Of a DNA stretch of 64,000 nt, positions 8,703-16,892 are shown in pieces. This DNA is from Amaricoccus macauensis. GTDB lineage: Bacteria; Pseudomonadota; Alphaproteobacteria; Rhodobacterales; Rhodobacteraceae. Within the stretch, counting starts at the first letter, position 1; every line of letters starts with the position of its first letter. The notes under the pieces are model-generated. The model was given only the letters and a program-made list of their open reading frames with translations. It had not been told where the DNA came from and did no database searches. Made by a program: the position numbers and the translations under genes. The stretch lies in contig NZ_JACHFM010000003.1 of assembly GCF_014201905.1 (NCBI RefSeq), forward strand, positions 434,001 through 498,000, written 5' to 3'.

Positions 8703-9254
8703 CGGGCGCGTGTCCTTGTCGTTTGTGCCGCCCGCGAGGATGCGGCGGCCTGGCGCAGTCATCGAAGAACCGACTGTCCAGCCGTGAAGACAAGGGAGGT
8801 CGTTCCACGTAACAGAGCGAGCAGAGGCTCGGGTAAAAACCTCCCGAATGCAAGAGGTTCCGCATTTCGCGCCTATTGATACAACGTATGGTAGAGTGCC
8901 TGGCGCCGAGAATCCGACGCGCCGGAAGCGGCGGCGGGGCCGGCGCGTCAAGGGGCGCGGCACAACGCCGCTCGGCAACCCTGCGACAGCGCAAGGGCAG
9001 GCAGGGTGCGGCAGGCATGGGCGGACACGGATAGCCGCGCGGCGGGGAGACGCGGTGGCTCGGCTGGCCTTGGGGCATGTTTTCCTCCATTCGTTCCGGC
9101 GCAGCCGGATTTCGTGCCAGAATGTGGACGAGTTGCCATCGCGCGACGGGGCCGGAGAAACAGGCGCCGGCGGGCCGGGAGGAGACGCGGTCAGCGAAAC
9201 CGCAGCCGCTTGGCAGCGTTCCTGAAAAGGGGGCGGTGTGACAGGAGAGATGTT
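8703..9254. other. 552-bp intergenic region between divergent cold-shock and papain-fold genes
   Basis: No convincing gene is present. The left third would be the cold-shock leader, including a hairpin-forming stretch with five consecutive A (T on the transcript) at 8835-8839. Around 8860-8895 it is AT-richer and may hold the leftward promoter. The right part is G+C-rich and would carry the rightward promoter of the hydrolase gene; no clear -35/-10 is recognisable. Confidence 0.5.
8829..8859 (-). promoter_or_regulatory. Mutually exclusive hairpins in the cold-shock leader
   Basis: On the minus strand AACCTC and GAGGTT (8859-8854 and 8843-8838) form a stem running into a T5 tract, like an intrinsic terminator. 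A competing stem pairs TCGGG with CCCGA (8847-8843 and 8833-8829), sharing the base at 8843 and spanning the first stem's 3' arm. The site is about 130 bp before the start codon. A temperature- or protein-switched leader is possible; the transcription start is unknown. Confidence 0.35.
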
Positions 9255-10058
9255 GTGACTGCGACGGCGGAGGGTCTGGCGGACCGGTTTGGTCGGTTTC
9301 TGGCGCGGCGCCTGAATGAGGTGCCGCCCGGTGCGCACCCCTACACCCATGCCAACGTCGCGGCGCTGCGCCGTTCCCTGCGGCCGGGCGACGTGCTGCT
9401 TGTCGAGGGCAACAGCCGGGTCTCGAGCACCATCAAGTACCTGACGATGTCGACCTGGAGCCACGCCGCGCTCTGCGTCGGCAATGCCGTCGGCCGGGTT
9501 TCGGCGGATGGGGAACCGCTCGTCCTCGTCGAGGTGAACCTTGGGGACGGCTGCATCGCGGCGCCGCTCTCGAAGTACGAGTTCTACAACACCCGAATCT
9601 GTCGGCCGAGCCACCTGTTGGATGCCGATCTCGCCCGGGTGATCGACTTTATGGTTGGCAGTATCGGCAAGCGCTACGACATGAAGAACATCACTGACCT
9701 GCTGCGCTACGCTCTGCCTGAGCCGCCGGTACCGGCGCGCTGGCGACGCCGGATGCTGGCCGTTGGCTCGGGCGATCCGACCCGGGCAATCTGCTCAACG
9801 CTGATTGCTGAAGCCTTCGAGCGCATCCGCTATCCCATCCTGCCGAGGATCACGCGCGAGTTTCGGGCCAATCCGCGCGCCCGCGCGCATCGGCGAGAGA
9901 TATTGCACATCCGTCATCACTCCTTGTTCGCACCCCGTGACTTTGATCTTTCGCCGTATTTTCACATTGTGAAGCCGACGTTGGAGGCCGGGTTTGACTA
10001 CCGGCGCCTCCGCTGGGCCGAGACTGCGCTTGAAACGCCGCTGGAATCGGCATCCTGA
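9255..10058 (+). CDS. YiiX/YaeF-like permuted NlpC/P60 (papain-fold) hydrolase
   Basis: The 267-residue protein starts at a GTG with AGGAGAG five bases upstream. It shows the circularly permuted papain-like arrangement of the YiiX/YaeF group: a conserved PGDVLLVEG strand, His70 in [10 protein letters not shown], Glu93 in [11 protein letters not shown], and the nucleophile Cys180 in [12 protein letters not shown] near the C-terminus. In standard NlpC/P60 enzymes the Cys comes first, so the order is diagnostic. Members are predicted amidases or acyltransferases acting on peptides or lipids; the substrate is unknown. No signal peptide is visible, so it is probably cytoplasmic or peripheral. Neighbours give no functional hint. 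Confidence 0.75.
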   Translation: MTATAEGLADRFGRFLARRLNEVPPGAHPYTHANVAALRRSLRPGDVLLVEGNSRVSSTIKYLTMSTWSHAALCVGNAVGRVSADGEPLVLVEVNLGDGCIAAPLSKYEFYNTRICRPSHLLDADLARVIDFMVGSIGKRYDMKNITDLLRYALPEPPVPARWRRRMLAVGSGDPTRAICSTLIAEAFERIRYPILPRITREFRANPRARAHRREILHIRHHSLFAPRDFDLSPYFHIVKPTLEAGFDYRRLRWAETALETPLESAS

Positions 10059-10231
10059 AGTGGAACCTTCGGAGGCGAGTTCTGTTGATTTGGCGTCGTG
10101 CTGCCTCTATATGCTCGGCAGTTGATATACGGCTGGCGCATGCCAGGGTGGCAGAAATCGCAGACCCGCCGGGCGACGAAATCCGGTATGCCCAGACCGA
10201 TAAGAGAAAAGTCTTGAGGAAGGACGACGTA

Positions 10232-10552
10232 ATGTTCGATTACGTGGACGAGCTGGCGTTCACCAATGATCAGGGTGCGCGGGCTCAGAAACTGTTTGCC
10301 GCCGTGGTTCTGGCTGCGCTGGACGACGCCATCGCCGACGACAAGAAGTATGGCAATGGCCCCGACGTGATCGCTCGCTGGGCCCGTTCGCGTGACGGGC
10401 GCGAGGTCCTGATGTGTGCCGGCATCGATCCGAACGAGCGGACGGTGAAGGGGATGATGGATTTCGTGCGCCGTGGTGTCCGGACTTCGGTGGCCCTGAG
10501 TCGCGAGGAAAGCGAGCGCCAGCACGCCCGCGCCGAGGCCGAAGCCGCCTGA
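10232..10552 (+). CDS. DUF6280-like conserved protein
   Basis: This 106-residue soluble protein begins MFDYVDELAFTNDQGARAQK after a strong GAGGAAGGA site. A very conserved-looking middle follows: AAVVLAALDDAIADDKKYGN, then WARSRDGREVLMCAGIDPNE. From memory this resembles the DUF6280 family, widespread in Rhodobacterales and of unknown function. The C-terminus is charged (Glu, Arg, Ala). It is a single-gene unit closed by a strong terminator. An open frame upstream of the ATG has no ribosome site and was not used. Confidence 0.75.
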   Translation: MFDYVDELAFTNDQGARAQKLFAAVVLAALDDAIADDKKYGNGPDVIARWARSRDGREVLMCAGIDPNERTVKGMMDFVRRGVRTSVALSREESERQHARAEAEAA

Positions 10553-10594
10553 GACGCAGCTGCCCGCGCCCTGCCGGTGCGGTGCCAAGGTTGA

Positions 10595-10628
10595 AAAGCC
10601 CCGCCGGTCGATGACCGGCGGGGCTTTC
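10595..10628 (+). terminator. Intrinsic terminator after the DUF6280-like gene
   Basis: A 14-bp perfect stem (AAAGCCCCGCCGGT at 10595-10608, complement at 10614-10627) with a 5-base loop ends in TTT. It lies 43 bp past the stop codon; flanking A and T runs allow function on either strand. Confidence 0.85.
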
Positions 10629-10651
10629 GCATGTCCGTGGGATGCGACTCG

Positions 10652-10681
10652 TTGACACAGATACCAACCGGTCGGTAATCT
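10652..10681 (+). promoter_or_regulatory. Promoter with TetR-type operator for the MFS gene
   Basis: A perfect -35 TTGACA (10652-10657) is followed after 18 bp by TAATCT. The spacer holds the near-perfect palindrome TACCAACCGGTCGGTA (10662-10677; one mismatched pair), which looks like operators of TetR/AcrR repressors. A bound repressor would occlude RNA polymerase. The MFS ATG is 28 bp further on. No TetR gene is in the window. Confidence 0.55.
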
Positions 10682-10709
10682 TTGGCGGGCGCAGCGGCGG
10701 AGCGGGGCA

Positions 10710-11900
10710 ATGTACAGCATCCCTTACCGATGGGTGATCGTGGCGTTGGGCGGCCTGATGGGCTGCGTGGCAATCGGCGCGATGTTCTCGCTCGCGGTGT
10801 TTCTTGAGCCGATGGCGCGAGAGACCGGATGGTCGCGCGCCGGCATCTCGACCGCAATGTCGATCGACTTTCTCATCATGGGGGTGGCCGGGTTTCTGTG
10901 GGGCGCCGCAAGCGACCGCTTCGGACCTCGGCCGGTGGCGCTCATCGGGGCGGTGCTCCTCGGGGCAGGATTGCTGATCGCGAGCCAGACCACCCATCCG
11001 CGCAGCTTCCAGCTCGGCTTCGGGCTTCTCGTCGGGCTCTCCGCCGGGGCCTTCTTCGCGCCGATGATCGCTGCCGTCACCGGCTGGTTCGAGACGGGGC
11101 GGGGACTCGCAGTGTCACTGGCCAGCGTCGGCATGGGCATGGCGCCACTCACATTTACGCCCCTCGCGGGGTGGCTCGTCTCCGCCTACGACTGGCGAAC
11201 CGCAATGGCGGTGATGGGGCTCATAGCCTGGGCGCTGCTCCTGCCGGCCGCGTTTTTCGTCCGGCGCCCGCCGGCGCCGCAGGACGCTCAGGCGGATGTG
11301 CCGGACAACCCTGGCCGGGCCTTTCGCACGCCGCAGTTCTGGGTGCTGGGCGGCACCTTCTTCCTTTGCTGCGCCGCCCACGCCGGGCCGATCTTTCACA
11401 TGCTGAGCTATGCCTCGCTCTGCGGTCTTTCCACGATGGCCGCGGTCAGCGTCTACAGCGTCGAGGGGCTGGCCGGGCTCGCGGGGAGGCTGGTCTTCGG
11501 GATCGGTGCCGATCGTCTCGGGGTGAAGCGGGTGCTCGTTGCAGGGCTCGCGGTGCAGGCCGTGGCAATCCCGTCCTATCTGCTCGTGCGGGAGCTTGGT
11601 GAGTTCTATCTGCTCGCAGCGGTTTTCGGGATGGCCTACGGTGGTGTCATGCCGCTTTACGCAGTTCTCGCGCGCGAATACTTCGGTCAGGCGATCATGG
11701 GCACGGTTCTTGGAGCCGCCACGCTGCTGTCGTCCCTCGGCATGGCACTGGGGCCGGTGGGCGGAGGCTGGCTGTTTGACCAATTCGGCAGCTACACTTG
11801 GCTCTATCTCGGGTCCGCGGTGCTCGGTGTCGGTGCAGTGGCGATCTCGCTTGCGTTTCCTCCGCGCCCCGGCGAGCCGCGCCGGGTGGCGGAGGTGTGA
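10710..11900 (+). CDS. MFS transporter, monocarboxylate/oxalate-formate antiporter type
   Basis: A 396-residue polytopic protein with about 12 hydrophobic helices. The loop motif between helices 2 and 3 reads GAASDRFGPRPV, the MFS signature, and the second half has a matching GIGADRLGVKRV. Overall pattern (start YRWVIVALGGLMGCVAIGAM, WSRAGISTAMS, MAYGGVMPLYAVLAREYFG) resembles the OFA/monocarboxylate branch. A GGCGGAGCGGGG stretch precedes the ATG. It ends three bases before the convergent D-lactate dehydrogenase-like gene, and a carboxylate substrate is a reasonable guess. Probably repressed by a TetR-type regulator at the operator upstream. Confidence 0.8.
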   Translation: MYSIPYRWVIVALGGLMGCVAIGAMFSLAVFLEPMARETGWSRAGISTAMSIDFLIMGVAGFLWGAASDRFGPRPVALIGAVLLGAGLLIASQTTHPRSFQLGFGLLVGLSAGAFFAPMIAAVTGWFETGRGLAVSLASVGMGMAPLTFTPLAGWLVSAYDWRTAMAVMGLIAWALLLPAAFFVRRPPAPQDAQADVPDNPGRAFRTPQFWVLGGTFFLCCAAHAGPIFHMLSYASLCGLSTMAAVSVYSVEGLAGLAGRLVFGIGADRLGVKRVLVAGLAVQAVAIPSYLLVRELGEFYLLAAVFGMAYGGVMPLYAVLAREYFGQAIMGTVLGAATLLSSLGMALGPVGGGWLFDQFGSYTWLYLGSAVLGVGAVAISLAFPPRPGEPRRVAEV

Positions 11901-11903
11901 GGG

Positions 11904-12926
11904 TCAGGACATCGACGCGCCCGCGAGCCGCGTTGCGGTGACGGTGTTGGCGAGCGGTCGGCCTGCCGCCACGTCATCAAGGTTCGCGAGTGTCGTCTCG
12001 GCGATGTTCGCGAGCGCCTCCTCGGTCAGGAAAGCCTGATGGCCGGTGACGATCACGTTCGGAAAGGTGAGCAGTCGCTGAAAGACGTCATCCTCGACGA
12101 TCTCGTTCGAGAGATCCTCGAAGAACAGGTTCTCCTCCTGCTCGTAGACGTCGAGCGCGACACCGCCCACCATCCGTGACTTCAGCCCGGCGATGAGAGC
12201 GGTCGTGTCGACGAGAGCTCCCCGGCTGGTGTTGACGAGAAAGAACCCCGGGCGGGCGGCGGCAATGGCGCGGGCGTCGATCAGATGCCGGGTATCGGGC
12301 GTCAGGGGACAGTGCAGGGTGATGACGTCGCTGCCCTCCATCACCGAGTCCCGGGAGAGATAGGGAATGCCGAGGGCGGTGATTTCGGGGTTCTCGAACG
12401 GATCGCTCGCCACCACCTCGCATCCGAAGCCGAGCTTCAGGATGCGCGCGACGATCGCGCCGATCTTGCCGGTGCCGATCACCCCCACTCGCCGGCCGTG
12501 CAGGTTTCGCCCGATCAGGCCGTCAAGCGCGTAATTGTTCTCCCGTACCCGCGCCCAGGCGCGGGGGATGTTGCGGTCAAGCGCGAGGAGCATGCCGACG
12601 GTGAACTCCGCGACCGCGTGCGGCGAATAGGCGGGCACCCGCACCACGTCGATCCCTCGTTCGGCGGCGGCGGCGAGGTCGACGTTGTTGAAGCCGGCAC
12701 AGCGCAGCGCCACCACGCGCACACCGCCCGCCCCGAGGACGTCGAGAACAGTGGCGTCCAGGCGGTCGTTCACGAAGACGCACACCGCCTCGAAGCCGTC
12801 GGCGAGTCGGGCGGTCGCCTCGTCGAGGCGGGCCTCGAAGAAGGCGAGTTCGTGCGCTCCGGCGCGGTTTGCCTCGGTCAGGAACTGGCGGTCGTAGGGC
12901 TTGGTGGAGAAGACGGCGGTTCGCAT
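11904..12926 (-). CDS. D-lactate dehydrogenase-like 2-hydroxyacid dehydrogenase
   Basis: The 340-residue enzyme has a catalytic domain split by a Rossmann domain: VGVIGTGKIGAIVARIL binds NAD. The catalytic set of D-2-hydroxyacid dehydrogenases is present: Arg in NTSRGALVD, Glu in DVYEQEENLFFED, and His in VTGHQAFLTEEAL. The EQEENLFFEDLSN stretch is typical of fermentative LdhA-type D-lactate dehydrogenases (pyruvate to D-lactate). The start at MRTAVFSTKPYDRQFL fits the family and has GAAAGG upstream; an in-frame ATG eight codons earlier is less likely. Convergent with the MFS gene. Confidence 0.88.
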   Translation of the reverse strand: MRTAVFSTKPYDRQFLTEANRAGAHELAFFEARLDEATARLADGFEAVCVFVNDRLDATVLDVLGAGGVRVVALRCAGFNNVDLAAAAERGIDVVRVPAYSPHAVAEFTVGMLLALDRNIPRAWARVRENNYALDGLIGRNLHGRRVGVIGTGKIGAIVARILKLGFGCEVVASDPFENPEITALGIPYLSRDSVMEGSDVITLHCPLTPDTRHLIDARAIAAARPGFFLVNTSRGALVDTTALIAGLKSRMVGGVALDVYEQEENLFFEDLSNEIVEDDVFQRLLTFPNVIVTGHQAFLTEEALANIAETTLANLDDVAAGRPLANTVTATRLAGASMS

Positions 12927-12997
12927 GGCGGCCTTTCTCGTCCCGGCCACTCGGGCCGGCGGGGGGATGTCGGTGACGGGGAGGAGGCGCAGGTGAT

Positions 12998-13070
12998 GCG
13001 AGGGCGTGCGCGCCCTCGCGGATCGGGGTGGCGGCGTGCGACGTCGCCCGGAGATGTCCTTCGGGCGACG
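12998..13070 (-). terminator. Two hairpins after dnaE
   Basis: Hairpin one (minus-strand order): 9-bp arms at 13062-13070 and 13042-13050. Hairpin two: 9-bp arms GCGAGGGCG at 12998-13006 with 13011-13019. Both lie just past the dnaE stop and before the dehydrogenase start. No T-run. Confidence 0.45.
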
Positions 13071-13079
13071 CGGTCCACG

Positions 13080-16000
13080 TCAGAACTCCTCGACGTGAAT
13101 GACGCCCGGCACTGATTTGAGCGCGCTCAGGATTTGCGGGCTCATGGGGTAGGGTTCCGGGAGGGTGATCTCCACCTCGCCGGGCAGGTCGGGGTGGATC
13201 AGCACGAGGTTGATCGGGCCCTTGCGCCGACTGGTCATCTGCTCCGTCACCATGGCGAGGCGCGCGGAGAGCGACGGGGCGGCGGCCGGATCGCCGACGA
13301 AGATGCGCAGGCCCGCGGCGGCGGCGGCGGCAACGGCGGCCTCGATCGGCTGCACGCCCCGGGCGAGGAGGCGCATCTCGTCGCCCTCCACGGTGGCCTC
13401 CACGGTCAGGACCACGTTCTGCCCCGGCTCCAGATGGTCACGCGATGCCTCGAAGACATCGGAGAAGACCAGTGTCTCATAGAGGCCGGTCGGGTCGGAG
13501 AGGCGCAGGAAGGCGAAGCGCGAGCCGCGCGAGGACTTGCGCAAGTCGACGGCGGCGATGGTGCCGGCGATGCGCGCCACGGTCTGCGAGACGCCGGCGC
13601 ACTGGCGCACCAGCTCGGCGTGGGTGACCACCCGCTCGCGGCGGAGCGCGCCCTGGTAGTCGTCGAGTGGATGGCCCGAGAGATAGAAACCGATCGCCGC
13701 GTGTTCCTGCGACAACCGCTCCATGGGCGACCAGTCCTCGGGCTGGGGCAGGCGAGGCTCGGGCAAGGACGCGGTGGCATCACCGAAGAGCGAGACCTGT
13801 GCGGAGGCGCGTTCCTCGTGGGCGGAGGCGGAATAGGCGATGAGCAGTTCAAGGCTCTCCATCACCTTGCGGCGGTTCGAATCGAGCACGTCGAGCGCGC
13901 CGGCGCGGGCCAGCATCTCGAGCGCCCGGCGTCCGACCCGGCGCAGGTCGACACGGGCGGCGAAATCGAAGAGTCCGGCGAACCTGCCGCCGGCCTTGCG
14001 CGCCTCGGTGATGAGCCGCATCGCCTCGACGCCGACGTTCTTGAGCGCCCCGAGAGCGTAGACGATGCGCCCCTCCGAGACGGCGAAGGTGGCGTCCGAG
14101 CGATTGACGCAGGGCGGGACGGTCTCGATGCCGAGGCGGTCCACCTCCTGCTTGTAGCCGCCGAGCTTGTCGGTGAGATGGATGTCGCAGTTCATGACGG
14201 CGGCCATGAACTCGACCGGGTGGTTCGCCTTCAGCCACGCGGTCTGGTAGCTCACCACCGCATAGGCGGCGGCGTGGGACTTGTTGAAGCCGTAGTTCGC
14301 GAACTTGTCGAGCAGGTTCCACACCTCCTCGGCCTTGGCCTTCGGCACGCCGTTCTCGGCGGCGCCGTTCAGGAACAAGGGCTTCTGCGCGTCCATCTCG
14401 GCCTGGATCTTCTTGCCCATGGCGCGGCGCAGCAGGTCGGCGCCGCCGAGGGAATAGCCCGCCATCTTGCGGGCGATCTCCATCACCTGCTCCTGATAGA
14501 CGATGATCCCCTGCGTCTCGTCGAGGATCTGGTCGATCGTCGGATGCAGGCCCTCGCGCGGCTCGCGGCCGTTCTTGACGTTGCAGAACTTCGGGATGTT
14601 CTCCATCGGGCCGGGGCGGTAGAGCGCCACGAGCGCGATGATGTCCTCGATGCAGTTCGGCTTCAGCTGGCGCAGCGCCGAACGCATGCCGGTCGATTCC
14701 ACCTGGAAGACCGCCACCGTCTGGGCGCTGGCGTAGACCTCGTAGGTCCTTGCGTCGTCGAGGGGGATCGCGCCGATATCCACCGTGACGTTGCGGAGCT
14801 TCAGGAGGTCGATGGCGTTCTGGATGACGGTCAGCGTCTTCAGCCCGAGGAAGTCGAACTTCACCAGTCCGGCCTCTTCCACCCACTTCATGTTGTACTG
14901 GGTGGCGGGCATGTCCGAGCGTGGGTCGCGGTAGAGCGGCACCAGTTGCTCAAGCGGCCGGTCGCCGATGACGACACCTGCGGCGTGAGTCGAGGCATTC
15001 CGCAGAAGCCCTTCGACAGACTTGGCAATTTCCAGAAGGCGCGCGACCTGCGGCTCCCTTGACGCTTCCTCGCGCAGGCGCGGCTCGTCGGCGAGCGCCT
15101 TCTCGACGGAGACCGGCTTCACGCCCTCCATCGGGATCAGCTTCGAGAGCCGATCCACCTGGCCATAGGGCATCTGCAGCACCCGGCCCACGTCGCGCAC
15201 CGCGGCCTTGGAGAGCAGCGCACCGAAGGTGATGATCTGCGCAACCCGGTCGCGGCCGTACTTCTCCTGCACGTAGGCGATGACCTCCTCGCGGCGGTCC
15301 ATGCAGAAGTCGATGTCGAAGTCCGGCATCGAGATGCGCTCAGGATTCAGGAACCGCTCGAAGAGCAGCTGATAGCGCAGCGGGTCGAGGTCGGTGATCG
15401 TGAGCGCATAGGCCACGAGCGAGCCCGCGCCCGAGCCGCGGCCGGGGCCGACCGGGATGTCGTGCTCCTTCGCCCACTTGATGAAGTCCGCCACGATCAG
15501 GAAGTAGCCGGGGAAGCCCATGTTTTCGATGACGCCAAGCTCGAACTCGAGCCGGTCGCGATAGGCTTCAAGGCTCGCCGAGTGCGGGATGACCTCGAGG
15601 CGGGCGTCGAGGCCCTCGCGCGCCTGCCGCCGCAGTTCCTCCACCTCGTCTTCGGCGAAACGGGGCAGGATCGGATTGCGCTTCTTCGGGCGATAGGCGC
15701 AGCGGCGGGCGATCTCGACGGTGTTCGCCACCGCCTCGGGCAGGTCGGCGAAAAGCTCGACCATTTCCGCCTCGGTCTTGAAACAGTGCTCGGGCGTGAG
15801 GCGGCGGCGCGGCTCCTGCTGGTCGACGTAGGTGCCGTCGGCGATGCAGAGCAGCGCGTCGTGCGCCTCGTGCATGGTCCGGCTGGCGAAATGGACGTCG
15901 TTCGTCGCCACCAGCGGCAGGTCGAGGTCATAGGCAAGCGTGACGAGACCGGGTTCGGTCGCCTCTTCCGCTGGTGTCCGCGGCGCGCCGTTCTCCGGGT

Positions 16001-16538
16001 GGCGCTGTATCTCGACGTAGAGCCGGCCGGGAAAGACCTCCGCGAGGCGCTGGGCGAGCGCGCGGGCGCGTTCCGGGTGGCCGTCGCGCAACTGCGCCCC
16101 GAGCGGGCCATCGGCGCCACCGGTCAGGCAGAGGAGGCCGTCGGCGTGGGTGGCGAGGGTCTCGAGAGTGACGTGGGGAAGCTCGGCGCCGCAGTCGAGA
16201 TAGGCGGCGGAGGAGAGCTTGAGGAGATTGCCGAACCCGGTCTCGTCCTGCGCGAGCAGCACCACCGCGGCGGGCGCGGGCGCCCGGTCGCCCGGGTGCG
16301 CGGGCCGCGCGTAGGCCAGCGTGAGCTGGCATCCCATGATCGGCTGCACCGGCTTTTCGGCCTTCGCGCAGGCGTCGGAAAACTCCAGAGCGTTGAAAAG
16401 GTTGTTCGTATCGGTCAGCGCGACCGCCGGCATTCCCACCTTGCCGCAGAGCTTCGGCAGCGCCTTGGCGGCGATGGCGCCCTCAAGCAGCGAGTATGCG
16501 GAATGCACGCGGAGGTGGATGAATCGGGGCTCGGCCAT
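13080..16538 (-). CDS. dnaE: DnaE, DNA polymerase III alpha subunit
   Basis: This 1152-residue replicative polymerase subunit has the normal length of the DnaE1 class. It opens with the PHP domain (HLRVHSAYSLLEGAI, then ALTDTNNLFNALEF), followed by the C-family polymerase palm, where MPDFDIDFCMDRREEVIAYV (about residue 400) holds the two catalytic Asp residues. GPGRGSGAGSLVAYAL lies just before it. The helix-hairpin-helix and OB-fold region follows, then a C-terminal tail-binding domain. The start MAEPRFIHLRVHS gives the canonical N-terminus. It is monocistronic or follows the small DUF1328 gene upstream, with a very long hairpin in between. Confidence 0.97.
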   Translation of the reverse strand: MAEPRFIHLRVHSAYSLLEGAIAAKALPKLCGKVGMPAVALTDTNNLFNALEFSDACAKAEKPVQPIMGCQLTLAYARPAHPGDRAPAPAAVVLLAQDETGFGNLLKLSSAAYLDCGAELPHVTLETLATHADGLLCLTGGADGPLGAQLRDGHPERARALAQRLAEVFPGRLYVEIQRHPENGAPRTPAEEATEPGLVTLAYDLDLPLVATNDVHFASRTMHEAHDALLCIADGTYVDQQEPRRRLTPEHCFKTEAEMVELFADLPEAVANTVEIARRCAYRPKKRNPILPRFAEDEVEELRRQAREGLDARLEVIPHSASLEAYRDRLEFELGVIENMGFPGYFLIVADFIKWAKEHDIPVGPGRGSGAGSLVAYALTITDLDPLRYQLLFERFLNPERISMPDFDIDFCMDRREEVIAYVQEKYGRDRVAQIITFGALLSKAAVRDVGRVLQMPYGQVDRLSKLIPMEGVKPVSVEKALADEPRLREEASREPQVARLLEIAKSVEGLLRNASTHAAGVVIGDRPLEQLVPLYRDPRSDMPATQYNMKWVEEAGLVKFDFLGLKTLTVIQNAIDLLKLRNVTVDIGAIPLDDARTYEVYASAQTVAVFQVESTGMRSALRQLKPNCIEDIIALVALYRPGPMENIPKFCNVKNGREPREGLHPTIDQILDETQGIIVYQEQVMEIARKMAGYSLGGADLLRRAMGKKIQAEMDAQKPLFLNGAAENGVPKAKAEEVWNLLDKFANYGFNKSHAAAYAVVSYQTAWLKANHPVEFMAAVMNCDIHLTDKLGGYKQEVDRLGIETVPPCVNRSDATFAVSEGRIVYALGALKNVGVEAMRLITEARKAGGRFAGLFDFAARVDLRRVGRRALEMLARAGALDVLDSNRRKVMESLELLIAYSASAHEERASAQVSLFGDATASLPEPRLPQPEDWSPMERLSQEHAAIGFYLSGHPLDDYQGALRRERVVTHAELVRQCAGVSQTVARIAGTIAAVDLRKSSRGSRFAFLRLSDPTGLYETLVFSDVFEASRDHLEPGQNVVLTVEATVEGDEMRLLARGVQPIEAAVAAAAAAGLRIFVGDPAAAPSLSARLAMVTEQMTSRRKGPINLVLIHPDLPGEVEITLPEPYPMSPQILSALKSVPGVIHVEEF

Positions 16539-16581
16539 GGCCGCGACCCTAGCAGTCGCGCGAGGGTCTGCAAGACGGGGT

Positions 16582-16646
16582 GCGCCGGGAGCGGGCGCGG
16601 ATTGCCTGGCGACGGCCGCGAGGCGATCCGCGCCCGCTCCCGGCGC
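16582..16646. repeat. 21-bp perfect inverted repeat between DUF1328 gene and dnaE
   Basis: Bases 16582-16602 and 16626-16646 are perfect reverse complements. The 23-base loop can extend the stem by a G-T wobble and four more pairs (GCCT with AGGC), making about 26 bp. It begins 4 bp past the stop of the small gene and ends before dnaE. It probably terminates or insulates the stress-induced transcript; no T-run. Confidence 0.75.
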
Positions 16647-16649
16647 GTC

Positions 16650-16817
16650 TCAGCCGTTTCCGCGCACCATCCGGACGACCGCGGACAGGGCAAAAAACGC
16701 GAGCGCTACCTGAAAGACGATGCGCGCGAGCTCCACGGCCGCGCCTTCGCTGCCACCGAACCCGAGGATTGCTGCCCCGAGTGCGACGATAAGGGAGCCC
16801 AGGCCCCATTCGAGCAT
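16650..16817 (-). CDS. DUF1328 (YtjA-type) small membrane protein
   Basis: A 55-residue peptide, MLEWGLGSLIVALGAAILGF followed by GGSEGAAVELARIVF and a second hydrophobic helix ending in VVRMVRGNG. Two membrane helices with a GFGG turn and a basic end match the DUF1328/UPF0391 family, small inner-membrane proteins of unknown function often induced by stress. GGAGA sits six bases before the ATG. A perfect EcfG-type promoter lies 46 bp upstream of the start. It is short enough to be missed by ordinary gene calling. Confidence 0.85.
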   Translation of the reverse strand: MLEWGLGSLIVALGAAILGFGGSEGAAVELARIVFQVALAFFALSAVVRMVRGNG

Positions 16818-16862
16818 AAGGATTCTCCGATCAAGCTAGGACTTTGGTCGTAGACACACCAA

Positions 16863-16887
16863 AACGCACTAATCGCACGAATGTTCC
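16863..16887 (-). promoter_or_regulatory. EcfG-type (general stress sigma factor) promoter
   Basis: On the minus strand GGAAC (16887-16883), 16 bases, then CGTT (16866-16863) matches the alphaproteobacterial EcfG consensus GGAAC-N16/17-CGTT exactly. Start of transcription would fall near 16856, about 39 bp before the DUF1328 ATG. It overlaps no other gene and is just past the Crp/Fnr stop. Confidence 0.65.
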
Positions 16888-16892
16888 AGTGG

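Noticed and set aside
8671-9078. Minus-strand frame with a strong ribosome site (GGAGGAAAAC before ATG at 9078)
   Set aside because: The site is good, but the translation is Arg/Pro/Cys-rich without motifs and runs through the cold-shock leader and into its coding region.
13134-15062. 642-codon frame antisense to dnaE, and similar long frames antisense to macB-like (49012-51321) and idnD/idnO (46905-49184) genes
   Set aside because: Each mirrors a gene with intact catalytic motifs; no independent evidence for coding.
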